Source: a virus. From it: 44,546 nucleotides of DNA. The DNA is taken from IMG/VR virus record IMGVR_UViG_3300045242_000147, positions 1 to 44,546 of that record. One strand, given 5' to 3'. Of the stretch, positions 16,241-24,476 are shown piece after piece. How positions within the stretch are numbered: position 1 is the stretch's first letter; each line of letters starts with the position of its first letter. The position numbers and the translations under genes are program-made. The notes below the pieces were generated by a model that did not search any database, had not been told where the DNA came from, and was given only the letters and a program-made list of their open reading frames with translations.

Positions 16241-17676
16241 CCGACCAGGCTCCCTTCGCGTGCTTCGGCTAGTCGGCCGCTCAGTGTCTCGACGAGATCG
16301 CCTTCGCTGGTAGCGCTTATGAAGCCAGCTGGTCCGGCTGGATAGGACGATGGCGTCACCGTGCCCGACGAAATAAGGGCCAGATGGAGTGCGAGATGGG
16401 CGGCGTCGTGGAAGTTTGCGTTGCCAGTTGTGGCGATCGTGAAGACGAGGTGCTCGGTCGCGGACCCGAAAGTTGTGCGTGTGCCGACGGCGTGGAATGT
16501 GATCGTCGAGTGGAGTGCGGCTGCGCCGATTGCAGTGCGCTTGCCCGTAGCCGAGCTGTGATAGGTAAGGCCGAACGCTGCCGCGCCGATATTGGCGGCG
16601 CTAGAGACGAAGGTGATGTGCAGCGGTAGCGAGCTCGCGCCAGTTGCGGTGCGGAATCCTGCGGAGTGGAGTGTGATCGTCTCGCCGAGGGCCGCAGCAC
16701 CGAACGTAGTGCGCGTCCCTGCGGCGGTGCGTCCAAACGTGAGCGTGAAGCTTGCTGCGCCGCGTGTCGCGCGAACGCCAGCAGCCGCGAGCGTGATTGT
16801 CGTGGACATGGCTGCTGCGCCGAGGACGTTTCTTGTCCCAGCCGCGGTGAAGGCGATGGTGAGAGGTTCGTTAGCAGCGCCGATCCTCGTCCGCACGCCA
16901 TTGGCAGTGAAGGTAAGGGTTTCTGCGCGTGCTGCTGCTCCGAGCGTCTTCCGAACTCCGGCTGCCGTGAATGTGATCGTCTCGGCGCGGGCCGCGGCAC
17001 CTGTTCGGGTGTTGAACCCCGCGGCGACGAACGTGATGACCTCTGGGCGTGCGGCGGCGCCTGCGGTCGTCTTGAACCCAGCGACCGTCAGTGTCAGAGT
17101 TTCCGTTCGAGCAGCGGAGCCCAATGCCTTTCTTGTCCCCGCAGCCGTGATGGTGAGGGTCTCTGCGCGCGTGGCCGCACCAAGGCAGGTGCGTGTGCCG
17201 GAAGCTGTGAAGGTGATGGTCTCACCGCGTGCAGCGGCGCCTGTGGTCGTTTTGAACCCAGCCGTGGTGATGGTGAGCGTCTCGGGTCTAGTTGCGGCTC
17301 CGATCGCAGTTCTGACGGCTGCGGCCGTGATCGTCAGCGTCTCGCTTCTCGTTACAGCCCCAAGCGTCGTTCTGACGCCTGCCGTGGTGATGGTCAGTGT
17401 TTCGGGGCGTGTTGCTGCGCCGAAGGTCTTGCGGACTCCGGCGGTCGTAATCGTGATCGTCTCGGGACGAGTCGCGGCACCCTGCGCGTTTCGGACGCCA
17501 GCAGTGGTGATGGTGAGCGTCTCGTTGCGCGTTGCCGCGCCGATTGCCTTGCGCGTTCCTGCGGCGGTCGGCGTGAACGTCAGATTCCGGGTAGCTGCCC
17601 CGGTGACTGACGCGTGAGTCGTGCCAGCGTAGGCTTGGCCGAAGTACGGCCAGCCGAAAGCGTTTCCAGCAAACAC
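16237..17676 (-). CDS. Structural protein of about 20 tandem 20-residue beta repeats, 479 aa
   Basis: After a short aromatic N-terminus (FGWPYFGQAYAG) the protein is built of 19-21 units of 20 residues. The consensus is GAATRPETLTITTAGVRKTx, that is, a GAA turn, a charged pair, and a Thr/Ile-rich strand ending in AGxR. Units weaken toward the C-terminus, which ends in a short non-repetitive tail. The pattern predicts a regular beta-solenoid or fibre. Similar repeats occur in phage minor tail and decoration proteins. GTG at 17676 lies 33 nt beyond the oppositely oriented HNH gene. It overlaps the connector start by 4 nt. Confidence 0.75.
   Translation of the reverse strand: MFAGNAFGWPYFGQAYAGTTHASVTGAATRNLTFTPTAAGTRKAIGAATRNETLTITTAGVRNAQGAATRPETITITTAGVRKTFGAATRPETLTITTAGVRTTLGAVTRSETLTITAAAVRTAIGAATRPETLTITTAGFKTTTGAAARGETITFTASGTRTCLGAATRAETLTITAAGTRKALGSAARTETLTLTVAGFKTTAGAAARPEVITFVAAGFNTRTGAAARAETITFTAAGVRKTLGAAARAETLTFTANGVRTRIGAANEPLTIAFTAAGTRNVLGAAAMSTTITLAAAGVRATRGAASFTLTFGRTAAGTRTTFGAAALGETITLHSAGFRTATGASSLPLHITFVSSAANIGAAAFGLTYHSSATGKRTAIGAAALHSTITFHAVGTRTTFGSATEHLVFTIATTGNANFHDAAHLALHLALISSGTVTPSSYPAGPAGFISATSEGDLVETLSGRLAEAREGSLVG
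16400..17601 (-). repeat. 60-bp coding repeats (20-aa units) in the beta-repeat protein
   Basis: About twenty in-frame 60-bp units. The amino-acid consensus is well kept but the DNA is diverged, with synonymous changes in most codons. That suggests old duplications kept by selection rather than a recent expansion. Confidence 0.8.
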
Positions 17677-17709
17677 CTAAGCAGCCCCGAACAAAGGTAG
17701 ACTCCCTCG

Positions 17710-18096
17710 ATGCCGCGCGAGTTCACGCCCGAGTGGCGAGCTAAACTCAGCGAAGCCGCGAAGCGCCGTCATCGCGAAGGACGTAACGCGAACTTGAAAC
17801 GCGGTGGTGCTCACCTGGCGGGTACCGCTCATCCTCTCTGGAAAGGAAGCGCCGCCACTGCGGCGCCGCTTCATCAATGGCTCAAAAGGCATCGTCCGAA
17901 GGCAGGGCGATGCAGCCGATGCGGCAAGCGCCCACCACCAGTTGCCTATATACGGTACGGGAAGCAAGTGGTCGCTTCGGGAACGGACTGGGCGAATGTC
18001 TCGGGGCGTTACGACCGCTTGGATCCTGCTGACTGGATCGAGGTATGTCGGTCCTGTCACGCGAAGATGGACAACTTCGCGAAGAATTTTCACTAG
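17710..18096 (+). CDS. Free-standing HNH endonuclease, 128 aa (only plus-strand gene)
   Basis: The N-terminus EFTPEWRAKLSEAAKRRHREGR is a NUMOD3-like DNA-binding segment. CSRCGKRPP (about residues 68-76) and EVCRSCHAKMDNFAKN at the C-terminus supply two CxxC zinc pairs. TDWANVSGRYDRLDPADW lies between them, a signature of small HNH homing-type nucleases. It lies in the opposite orientation between two structural genes, in a 441-bp space otherwise without a gene. That is what a mobile endonuclease gene looks like. AAAGGTAG lies about 11 nt before the ATG. The same zone read on the minus strand is only a shadow. Confidence 0.85.
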   Translation: MPREFTPEWRAKLSEAAKRRHREGRNANLKRGGAHLAGTAHPLWKGSAATAAPLHQWLKRHRPKAGRCSRCGKRPPPVAYIRYGKQVVASGTDWANVSGRYDRLDPADWIEVCRSCHAKMDNFAKNFH

Positions 18097-18117
18097 GGCG
18101 TTAGCTCCGAACACGGC

Positions 18118-18618
18118 CTACCTGACCCCGAAGACGAACAACGGCATGAACCCGGTGGCGACCGTGGCCGGCGTCATCGTCGACGGCAGAGGCAAGGCGC
18201 TCGCTTGTTGTCCCATGCCGATGCTGATGAGCCCGAGGATGCCCGTGTTGAACCCCTCCACCTGGCCTGATGTGCTGCTGCCTGCGACGGCCGCGTAGTA
18301 CACCTTCCCCGCGTCAACTCTGATATCCCGCGAGAATGTCAGCGTCTTCGCGCCGGCGGCCGTCATAGCGGTGCTGCCTGCCGAAGCAATCAGGTTCTTG
18401 CTGTATCCGTCGTAGAAGCCAAGGTCGTAGTTCCCCGTCCCGTTGGCTGCAATGACCGTCAGTGAGTAGAGCTGACACGGCCACGGCCACATGACGGGCA
18501 CATGGACCGCGCGGTTTGCCGCAGGAAAACTGCGGCCAGCGAGTGTCCCCACGGCGCCGGCTCCGAGCATTTCGGAGTAGACAGACGGTACGAAGCTGTC
18601 GGCGATCCGCGGGCGCAT
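18118..18618 (-). CDS. Structural protein, paralogue A, 166 aa
   Basis: A beta-rich protein with a jelly-roll-like core: CQLYSLTVIAANGTGNYDLGFYDG, AKTLTFSRDIRVDAGKVYYAAVAG, and a C-terminal ASALPLP...ATVATGFMPLFVF. The same three blocks, in the same order, appear in the next gene upstream (18618-19235): DIGIYD, LQVGKYYIVQAN, TTAYPLPN...AATIFTFVP. The two are therefore paralogues by tandem duplication. Their place in the head-to-tail block suggests virion decoration or adhesion. No enzyme motif is seen. It ends beside the inserted HNH gene. Confidence 0.6.
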   Translation of the reverse strand: MRPRIADSFVPSVYSEMLGAGAVGTLAGRSFPAANRAVHVPVMWPWPCQLYSLTVIAANGTGNYDLGFYDGYSKNLIASAGSTAMTAAGAKTLTFSRDIRVDAGKVYYAAVAGSSTSGQVEGFNTGILGLISIGMGQQASALPLPSTMTPATVATGFMPLFVFGVR

Positions 18619-19235
18619 CAGAAAGGCACCCTGGCGGCGATCAGAGAAATCGGGACGAACGTGAAGATTGTGGCCGCCGCCATATTCGTCAACGGATTCG
18701 GAAGAGGGTAGGCAGTCGTGGCCGAGTCAAAGACCCCAAGTCCTGCGGCGAGGCCCGTAGTGATGCTCCCGTACAGCGTGCGCGCCTGGCTGGCAGTCGT
18801 GCCGTTGTTGGCTTGCACGATGTAGTACTTGCCGACTTGGAGGAACGTGTCGGTGACGTCTACCCACTGGACCGCGGCGGCGCCGCTCCTGGCCGTTCCT
18901 CCACCCGAGACTTTGCGGTTCCAACTCGCGTCGTAGATGCCGATGTCGACGGAGTCGGTCATCGTTCCTGAGCCGTTCTGCCAGCCGAGCTGATAGACGG
19001 TCATGCCTTTGAAGACTCGGAACGGGACGGCGACCGGCTCGCTCGTGCTCGGCCATGCCACTGTCCCAACCCCCTGATTCTGAGCGATCGCAAGGTTCGC
19101 GATTCCGAACTCCGGCGAACCCATGTGGATGATCCGCTCGCGGCCCGACCCGAGATGCTCCGGCCAGTCCTGGTTGAAGACTTCGCTCGAGACCGCTTCG
19201 TTGAGAGAGAGTCGTCTGTCTGCTGATCTGAGCAT
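18618..19235 (-). CDS. Structural protein, paralogue B, 205 aa
   Basis: Longer sister of the 166-aa protein, with which it overlaps by one base. The first about 60 residues (MLRSADRRLSLNEAVSS...) are specific to it. The shared core starts at VPFRVFKGMTVYQLGWQNGSG (about 72) and continues with DIGIYDASWNRKV and FLQVGKYYIVQANNG. It is probably a beta-sandwich subunit of the virion surface. Function is inferred from position only. Confidence 0.6.
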   Translation of the reverse strand: MLRSADRRLSLNEAVSSEVFNQDWPEHLGSGRERIIHMGSPEFGIANLAIAQNQGVGTVAWPSTSEPVAVPFRVFKGMTVYQLGWQNGSGTMTDSVDIGIYDASWNRKVSGGGTARSGAAAVQWVDVTDTFLQVGKYYIVQANNGTTASQARTLYGSITTGLAAGLGVFDSATTAYPLPNPLTNMAAATIFTFVPISLIAARVPF

Positions 19236-19598
19236 TTAGGAGACGATGTTGGCGTAGCCGTGGATGGTTATGACGTTGGCGGCGTCGCCGGCGGCTTTCA
19301 CGATCAGGCTGTTCCAGAGGAACATGTCGGCTACGACAAGGATCAGTCCGCCGCCTTTCGGCTGCAGGATCATGTCGATCAGGTCGTCGGGGCTGGTGGT
19401 TCCGCCCCAGCCGAGCGTGAGCTGCCGGTCGACGGTGTCCGAGTTGTAGGCGAACAGGGTGATATGGTCGCCGAGACCGCTGGTAGTCGTAGCTGATGCG
19501 GTGTGAATCGTCGTACCGGATCCGATGGAGGTAGCTACAACCTTGATCCCCTTACCGTCGGTCGAGCCGCTCAGTTTCACGCGTGCGTAGCTAGCCAT
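19236..19598 (-). CDS. Small beta-rich structural protein, 120 aa
   Basis: The protein opens MASYARVKLSGSTDGKGIKVVATS and continues with alternating strands (DHITLFAYNSDTVDRQLTLGWGG, GGGLILVVADMFLWNSLIVKA). The composition and length are like small phage head-decoration or tail-tube-like subunits. Start and stop touch the neighbouring genes. There is no family match I can name. Confidence 0.5.
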   Translation of the reverse strand: MASYARVKLSGSTDGKGIKVVATSIGSGTTIHTASATTTSGLGDHITLFAYNSDTVDRQLTLGWGGTTSPDDLIDMILQPKGGGLILVVADMFLWNSLIVKAAGDAANVITIHGYANIVS

Positions 19599-19948
19599 CA
19601 GGCATAGACCTCCATCGCAATTATCAGGCTGGCGTCTTCATTGAGGTCAGTGAACGTCTTAACCGTGATGGTCGCCGCGATCTGGTCACCGATCACAACC
19701 GTCCGCGCGGAGGAACTCTCCTGTGCGCGCGTGATCGTGAACGTGTCCGTCGAGATCGCCGTGACTCTGACGATCTCGGCGTTCGCCGTTGTTGGCTGAG
19801 AGCTCGCAGGCCAGATAGTCGCGTTGAACGGCACGGCAGGAAACTTCGTTCCGTCACTGGCGGTGACGACAAGACTCGTCCCCGACGATGCCGGTGATGG
19901 CGCTGTCGCTACTAGCGAGTAGGCGAAGTTCTTGTGGGCGTCGGCCAA
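19598..19948 (-). CDS. Conserved-type phage structural protein, 116 aa
   Basis: The pattern AYSLVATAPSPASSGTSLVVTASDGTKFPAVPFNATIWPA, then EIVRVTAISTDTFTITRAQE, is a widely seen phage beta domain. In it a value range is bracketed by a FP..PFN-ATIWP motif and an EIVRVT..DT-TITR motif. Such proteins lie near capsid or tail fibre genes of many siphoviruses. It overlaps the preceding gene by one base. Precise role unknown; a fibre or decoration connector is plausible. Confidence 0.6.
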   Translation of the reverse strand: MADAHKNFAYSLVATAPSPASSGTSLVVTASDGTKFPAVPFNATIWPASSQPTTANAEIVRVTAISTDTFTITRAQESSSARTVVIGDQIAATITVKTFTDLNEDASLIIAMEVYA

Positions 19949-19956
19949 GCCAGCCT

Positions 19957-20349
19957 CTACGCAGCGAGCGGTGTGAGGGCCATCGTCAGCGACCCGGTCG
20001 GGATCGTGAACGTGTCACCGATCGCGACAGTCTTCGACGCGGTGAGTGCGCTCGAACCGAGGAACGTGCCCGATGACGAGGCGGTCCAGAACGAGACGTG
20101 TGAGTACGTTTCGGCGGTGCTGACGCTGAGCCAGACGACGTCGGCGTTGGTCGCGTTCGCGCCTGCCGACGATGACGCGAACGTCGCCTGCTGCCGGGTC
20201 GTGTTGCCGGCCGCGTTCGAGGTGCCAGCGGAGCCGGGGTCTCCCGTGTGGAGTTTCACCCAAACGGCCGCGTTACCTGCATAGTCGACGCCTTTCGCGA
20301 GCGCGTCGAGGATGCTGTTCGCTTGTCCTGACGCGATACCTACAGCCAT
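19957..20349 (-). CDS. Tail-fibre-like structural protein, 130 aa
   Basis: The protein opens with a helix (ANSILDALAKG), then AAVWVKLHTGDPGSAGTSNAA. LHTGDPG-A-GT-N is a motif I know from many phage fibre-associated proteins. YSHVSFWTASSSGTFLG and GDTFTIPTGSLTMAL complete a beta-sandwich. It begins at ATG 20349, overlapping the stop of the 50-aa gene (TGATG). AAAAGGAG at about 5 nt before the start is a strong ribosome site. Confidence 0.65.
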   Translation of the reverse strand: MAVGIASGQANSILDALAKGVDYAGNAAVWVKLHTGDPGSAGTSNAAGNTTRQQATFASSSAGANATNADVVWLSVSTAETYSHVSFWTASSSGTFLGSSALTASKTVAIGDTFTIPTGSLTMALTPLAA

Positions 20350-20501
20350 CAGTTACTCCTTTTCTTTCGGGCCGAGGACTTCTTTGGCTCTGCCTGTTGT
20401 GGAGCGCCGAGGCCGGCGAGGTTCTCGGTCGTGGTCGACTTCGTCCCCTCACCCTTCGGGTCGTAGAGCCCTTGTTCTCGGCGCTCCCTGTACGGCGTCA
20501 T
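20349..20501 (-). CDS. Small basic-tailed protein, 50 aa
   Basis: This short ORF starts with ATG at 20501, only 3 nt after the stop of the previous gene, and its TGA shares a base with the ATG of the fibre-like gene. The protein begins MTPYRERREQGLYDPKGEG and ends in a lysine/arginine-rich stretch (KKSSARKKRSN). The coupled position and its carrying of the next gene's ribosome site favour a real gene. Function unknown. Confidence 0.55.
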   Translation of the reverse strand: MTPYRERREQGLYDPKGEGTKSTTTENLAGLGAPQQAEPKKSSARKKRSN

Positions 20502-20504
20502 CGT

Positions 20505-20762
20505 CTAGCTGTCCGGGGTCGGCATCGATGCGAACTCGTTGCCCTTCGGGCTGGCCTGGACGGTGGTGCCGCTGACGTTCGGCTGGATGACGTATTCGTC
20601 GGTGCCGGGCGACGCGACTTCGCCGGGCGCCGGGGTTGGGCTCGAGCCGGGTCCGCCGTCGGTGGGCATCGTCTGCCCTGACGGGTTGTACGGCTCCGAA
20701 CCGGCCGGCATTCCGCCTGCGTTCTCCTGTGCTCCTGATTCCATTCCTGACAGTTCGCTCAT
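20505..20762 (-). CDS. Low-complexity Gly/Pro/Ser-rich protein after capsid gene, 85 aa
   Basis: The acidic, probably disordered protein is rich in Gly, Pro, Ser and Glu. It lies just after the major capsid gene and behind a strong hairpin. AGAGGAG precedes the ATG at 20762. Position suggests a head accessory protein, but there is no recognisable domain. Confidence 0.5.
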   Translation of the reverse strand: MSELSGMESGAQENAGGMPAGSEPYNPSGQTMPTDGGPGSSPTPAPGEVASPGTDEYVIQPNVSGTTVQASPKGNEFASMPTPDS

Positions 20763-20779
20763 GCTTCTCCTCTCGGTTC

Positions 20780-20812
20780 GGGAGGGTCCGACCTCTGCTG
20801 TCGGACCCTCCC
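20780..20812 (-). terminator. Strong hairpin after capsid gene (partial terminator or RNA processing site)
   Basis: A perfect 13-bp inverted repeat (20780-20792 and 20800-20812; arm GGGAGGGTCCGAC, 7-nt loop) lies between the capsid stop and the next gene. No U-run follows on the transcribed minus strand. It may therefore reduce read-through or protect the abundant capsid mRNA end rather than fully terminate. Confidence 0.65.
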
Positions 20813-20828
20813 TTTCTTCGCCTTGGGG

Positions 20829-22082
20829 TTACGAGGCGGTCGTGATTAGTGCGAACGCGCCGTCGTCGACGACGTCGGCCTCGAACGCGCCGATGATGCC
20901 GACCTCGACACCGCCGATCGCCGGCTCAACGACACGGAGCTCGACCGGAGCACCGGCCGTCTCGGCGACGAGCAGCCCGGCGGAGTCTCCGACGATGATC
21001 GTGCCGGAGTCGAGTCCACGCGAGATCACGATGTTCAGCGGCCCGATGTTCTGGCCGTTGACCGACATGAACTGCGTGAACGCGTTGGACGTGAGGCCCA
21101 GGAAGTAGCCGAAGCGGTCCGGGGCGAGGTAGATCGTGTCGGCGACACGACCGCTGTTCGCGAACACGGCTGCGTATCCGGCACCGATGCCGGTCATCAT
21201 CTGGGCGAACGTGTCGGTCGCCCCGACCTGCGTCGTGATGTGGTGCGTGTAGGCGGAGTCGGTGAGCGCCTTGGCGGCGTCCTGCTCCGTCTTGAGCGCG
21301 TAGTCGGCTGCGGCCAGGTCGAACCACAGGGACAGTGCGTCCGGGGTCGTCCAGTTGATCGCCTGCCACGACAGGTCGCCGCCGCCGAGGTACGTCGACG
21401 CGGTCTGAGTGACGAGATCGACGACCATCCCCTGGTTTCCGGCCTCGGTCTTCTGCGTGTTCTGCACCGAGACGATCGGGCGGGTGGTGACCTTCGGGTA
21501 GGTGAGCGTGCCCCGCATCAGTGATGTGCGCATCGCTGAGTTGACCAGGTTCCGGTTCTTGTTGATGATCTGGAAGATCTGGTCGAGGTACTGCGGGGTC
21601 TGCAGGCCGGCGACGTTCGAGGAAAGCGTGTTCGCCGGGGTGCGCTGCAGGAGCGCCATTCGCTCGCGAGCCCTGAGGACGGTGTCGTTTCCGCCTGCGA
21701 GCTGTGCGATCTTGCTGCACTCGGTCGAGCCACGCGTGAGGATCATGTCGCGCGCGTAGGTGGCGAAGTCGCGGTAGATGATGCCGTCGCCCTCGAGTTC
21801 GACGCCCTCTTCGGCACCGGCCATCGCGCGCCGTGCCATCCTTGCTGCCTCGATCGCCGCGTTAGTGGCCGAGATGTCTTCGGTCAGCGTGGTCGTCTCC
21901 GAGTCGATCTCGGTGACGCGCTCACGGTACTTGAGAATGTGCTCCTGCTCGACCTCGTTGAGCGTCTTGTCTTCGCGACTGTTGATCGACGCGTTCAGCG
22001 CCTCCCATTTGTCGGTCACGACTTCGCGCTCGTCGAGCAGCATCGACAGGCGGGTCTCAGCCTGAGTGGTCGATGCGGCCAT
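20829..22082 (-). CDS. Major capsid protein, HK97-fold phage capsid family, 417 aa
   Basis: The N-terminal about 110 residues are a charged coiled coil (LSMLLDEREVVTDKWEAL, TEIDSETTTLTEDISATNAAIEA). It resembles the HK97 delta (scaffold) domain removed by the protease encoded just upstream. The mature part shows HK97-type features: TYPKVTTRPIVSVQNTQKTEAGN, TASTYLGGGDLSWQAINW (E-loop/spine region) and a C-terminal ARGLDSGTIIVGDSAGLLVAE, EVGIIGAFEADVVDDGAFALITT. ATG at 22082 follows a very good GGAGGTG. A 132-nt spacer upstream holds no gene and could carry a promoter. A 13-bp hairpin follows. Confidence 0.9.
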   Translation of the reverse strand: MAASTTQAETRLSMLLDEREVVTDKWEALNASINSREDKTLNEVEQEHILKYRERVTEIDSETTTLTEDISATNAAIEAARMARRAMAGAEEGVELEGDGIIYRDFATYARDMILTRGSTECSKIAQLAGGNDTVLRARERMALLQRTPANTLSSNVAGLQTPQYLDQIFQIINKNRNLVNSAMRTSLMRGTLTYPKVTTRPIVSVQNTQKTEAGNQGMVVDLVTQTASTYLGGGDLSWQAINWTTPDALSLWFDLAAADYALKTEQDAAKALTDSAYTHHITTQVGATDTFAQMMTGIGAGYAAVFANSGRVADTIYLAPDRFGYFLGLTSNAFTQFMSVNGQNIGPLNIVISRGLDSGTIIVGDSAGLLVAETAGAPVELRVVEPAIGGVEVGIIGAFEADVVDDGAFALITTAS

Positions 22083-22214
22083 CGTTACACCTCCGAACTG
22101 GTTGACATTGACGTGTGCCGCTGGCGGGTGTCGATGTCAGGGGTGCCGGCCAGTGCCGGGGTGCCTGTTAGCTCGAGGTGCGCCCTATGTTGTGAGCGGT
22201 TCAAGAATAGACCG

Positions 22215-23186
22215 TTAGGTGGATGAACTGGTCGGGTTGAACGCTCCGAGGATCTTCTCGAGCCGCGACTTGGCCGCGTCGCGCTGTGCCTGTGTCGCGT
22301 CGGTCGGAAATCCCTGGCCGATCCTTGAGAGGGCAGCCCGAACGCCGTCGACGTTGATCGCGCCGGAACCGGGCTCCTTGAACGGAAGATGGCAGCGGTC
22401 CTTCGTCTTCGGTCCGCCGGGAGTGTTCAGGTCGATCGCCGAGGCGGCGCAATACGCCTCCGGTGTGTCCCAACGAGAAGCTGCACCATCCCAGGGGATC
22501 TCCGTATACGCGCGAGTGAGCAGGATCGCCATCCCTTCAGGAAGGTCGATGCCGAGATCGGCGCAGCGCTCGAGGAGCTGCTTATTGATCGGTGGCGGAA
22601 TCATCTCTTCGTCGAGTGTGACCACGTCCTCTTCGCGCATAGCCAGCACTTGGGACTTGCTGTACGCGGGAGTTGGCGTAAGCAGAACGGAATCGAGATT
22701 CGCCCGGACCCGCTGCAGGATGCCATCGCGAGTTCGGACGTTGCGCTGCTCGTAGAACTCTGCTGAGACGCCCGTGAACACACCGTCGCTAACAAGCTCG
22801 CGAGCCGTATCCGCCTCGACGCCCTGGTGCATCTTGAACCGCGCGTGGTAGCCGTCTTCGCGACTGACTAGCGTTTGCCCGTGGCCGACGACGCCAATGA
22901 GTCCGGGCTTGCGGTCGCCGGTGGCCTCAACAACCTGATCGTGCCCAGAACCAGCGCGAAGGTAGATGCGATTCGCTGCGTTCTCCTGGTGCGAGAACAC
23001 ACCCGGCATCCATTGCTCCTTGTACGGCCGGAAGTCCGGCGGGTCGGCCACGGTGGCGATCTCGTCGAATGGAACGACACGCACGTCAATCGTGCGGTCG
23101 TCGGCCATCTCGGCACGAACGCCGAAGGTGCGGACGAGAACCTCGCGCCCACCCGTCGCCACGGCCTCCTCCACAACTTCGCTCAT
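22215..23186 (-). CDS. Prohead protease with C-terminal extra domain, 323 aa
   Basis: HK97 prohead-protease-like serine protease (about residues 1-190). VRVVPFDEIATV opens the fold. VVGHGQTLV gives a His candidate, and FTGVSAEFYEQR the catalytic Ser and the strand after it. LDSVLLTPTPAYSKSQVLAMRE closes the domain as usual. It should cut the delta domain of the capsid protein and itself. The C-terminal about 120 residues (WDGAASRWDTPEAYCAASAIDL, CHLPFKEPGSGAINVDGVRAALSRIGQG) resemble the DUF6582-like domain often found in phage head or protease proteins. It is probably a scaffold-like extension. Confidence 0.85.
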   Translation of the reverse strand: MSEVVEEAVATGGREVLVRTFGVRAEMADDRTIDVRVVPFDEIATVADPPDFRPYKEQWMPGVFSHQENAANRIYLRAGSGHDQVVEATGDRKPGLIGVVGHGQTLVSREDGYHARFKMHQGVEADTARELVSDGVFTGVSAEFYEQRNVRTRDGILQRVRANLDSVLLTPTPAYSKSQVLAMREEDVVTLDEEMIPPPINKQLLERCADLGIDLPEGMAILLTRAYTEIPWDGAASRWDTPEAYCAASAIDLNTPGGPKTKDRCHLPFKEPGSGAINVDGVRAALSRIGQGFPTDATQAQRDAAKSRLEKILGAFNPTSSST

Positions 23187-24476
23187 TTACTGCCTCCCTA
23201 GTCCGACCAGCCGGGGTGTCGTCGGCTGGTTCTGTTGTGCCGGTGAAGCGCCCGCCGTCGGCGGCGCATCCGGTGTCTGCGGATAATCCTGCGATGCCGC
23301 CGCGGCCTGCGGGTCATCCTCGTCGGTAGCGAACGGTCCGACGGCGACGCCGGCCTCGACGTGCAACGGCTGGAACGTGTCCTTCGCGTCAAACCAAACC
23401 CACTGGCCCGACGGCAGCGCCTGCGAGGTGAACGCGTCCGCGATCCGCTTGGCCGTCGGGCGTAGCTCGAACCGCCACCACATCTCGCCCAACTGGCCGG
23501 GGTTCTGGTAGGTGAGGCTCGAGTTGCCGCGGCTGCCACCGACCGTCATGTTCAACATCACGGCCGGGATCCCATAGGCCGAGGCGAGATTGACCGCATT
23601 GAACTCCTGATTCTCAAGTAGCGCCAGGTCCTTCGGGTTGAACGAGAGCTGGTCGAAGTCGAGCTCAGGCGGCAGAATCGGGGGCGCCCCCGAGCGCTGC
23701 GCGGTCCGCTCCTGCCACTGCGTCTGAATCGCCAGCGCCTGCTCCGCCGTCAGCTTCCGCGTCGACTTCAACGCAACCTTCGGGATGCCGCCCGTGTTCA
23801 CCTCGAGCGCCGCGTTCCCAGCCGCCAGCAACCCCCACGCGATCTGCGCATACGCGCGAATAGCCGGCGTCCCGTGCGCCTGGAAGGTCGCGTTCGCACC
23901 GGGGTTGCGGTCGATCTGAATCACGTCCGCCGGGTCGAGCAGATCACCGCCCATGATCCGGTACTCGCGCACGCCATCTCGCCACAGCGGTTCACAAATC
24001 CGGGCGGGGATCGTCGTCCAGTTGCGCGGATACCCGTTCGCGTAGCGCTGCGTGATGAACGCGAGCCCGTACCCCCAGCCGTACATGTCCGCGACCAGAG
24101 CGAAAATCGCGTCAGAGACGCCGTTCGGGTAGAACAGCGGGTCGGGGTTGCAGACCCACATCGGCTCGGTCGCCTCCGCCACGTTCGGCGCCTCGAACCG
24201 CAAGGGCATCGACGCGATCTGCTGCGCGTTCATCTGGATGCACCTGTTCGCGATCCACGTCCGTTCAGCGAGCAGGCCGTTGCCGGGGAAGAACATTTGG
24301 CCGGCCGCGTTTAACCCGTTCTCCGTCCAGAAGTCGGGGATGATCGAGTTCCAGAGACTCATGTTGGTGCCCTCGAGCGGCTCGACGTCGCGCGCGAGTA
24401 GAGGCTGTTCGCGGGTCGCGATGATCGGCTGTCCGACCTCTGGGCGCGGACCGAGGATGCGGTCGAGCAGGCTCAT
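23187..24476 (-). CDS. Portal protein, HK97-type, 429 aa
   Basis: Typical portal features are visible: AERTWIANRCIQMNAQQIASMPLRF (clip/wing region), DMYGWGYGLAFITQRY, and DPADVIQIDRNPGANATFQAHGTPAIRAYAQIAWG. The crown-side helix NPKDLALLENQEFNAVNLASAYGIPAVMLN (about residues 280-310) is the most diagnostic phage-portal motif. The last about 40 residues are a disordered Pro/Gln-rich tail. It lies directly upstream of the prohead protease, with the 226-aa gene and terminase before it, a canonical packaging order. It overlaps that gene by 4 nt. Confidence 0.9.
   Translation of the reverse strand: MSLLDRILGPRPEVGQPIIATREQPLLARDVEPLEGTNMSLWNSIIPDFWTENGLNAAGQMFFPGNGLLAERTWIANRCIQMNAQQIASMPLRFEAPNVAEATEPMWVCNPDPLFYPNGVSDAIFALVADMYGWGYGLAFITQRYANGYPRNWTTIPARICEPLWRDGVREYRIMGGDLLDPADVIQIDRNPGANATFQAHGTPAIRAYAQIAWGLLAAGNAALEVNTGGIPKVALKSTRKLTAEQALAIQTQWQERTAQRSGAPPILPPELDFDQLSFNPKDLALLENQEFNAVNLASAYGIPAVMLNMTVGGSRGNSSLTYQNPGQLGEMWWRFELRPTAKRIADAFTSQALPSGQWVWFDAKDTFQPLHVEAGVAVGPFATDEDDPQAAAASQDYPQTPDAPPTAGASPAQQNQPTTPRLVGLGRQ

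Noticed and set aside
16400-17601. Regular 60-bp repeats, considered as CRISPR-like
   Set aside because: They are contiguous in-frame coding repeats with no separate spacers.
16592-17617. Long open frames on the plus strand opposite the repeat protein (341 and 314 codons)
   Set aside because: They mirror the 60-bp repeats of the minus-strand gene and have Val/Ala/Arg- or Cys/Ser-rich, unnatural composition.
17677-18114. 145-codon minus-strand frame across the HNH gene
   Set aside because: It is antisense to a clear zinc/HNH protein and has no domain of its own.
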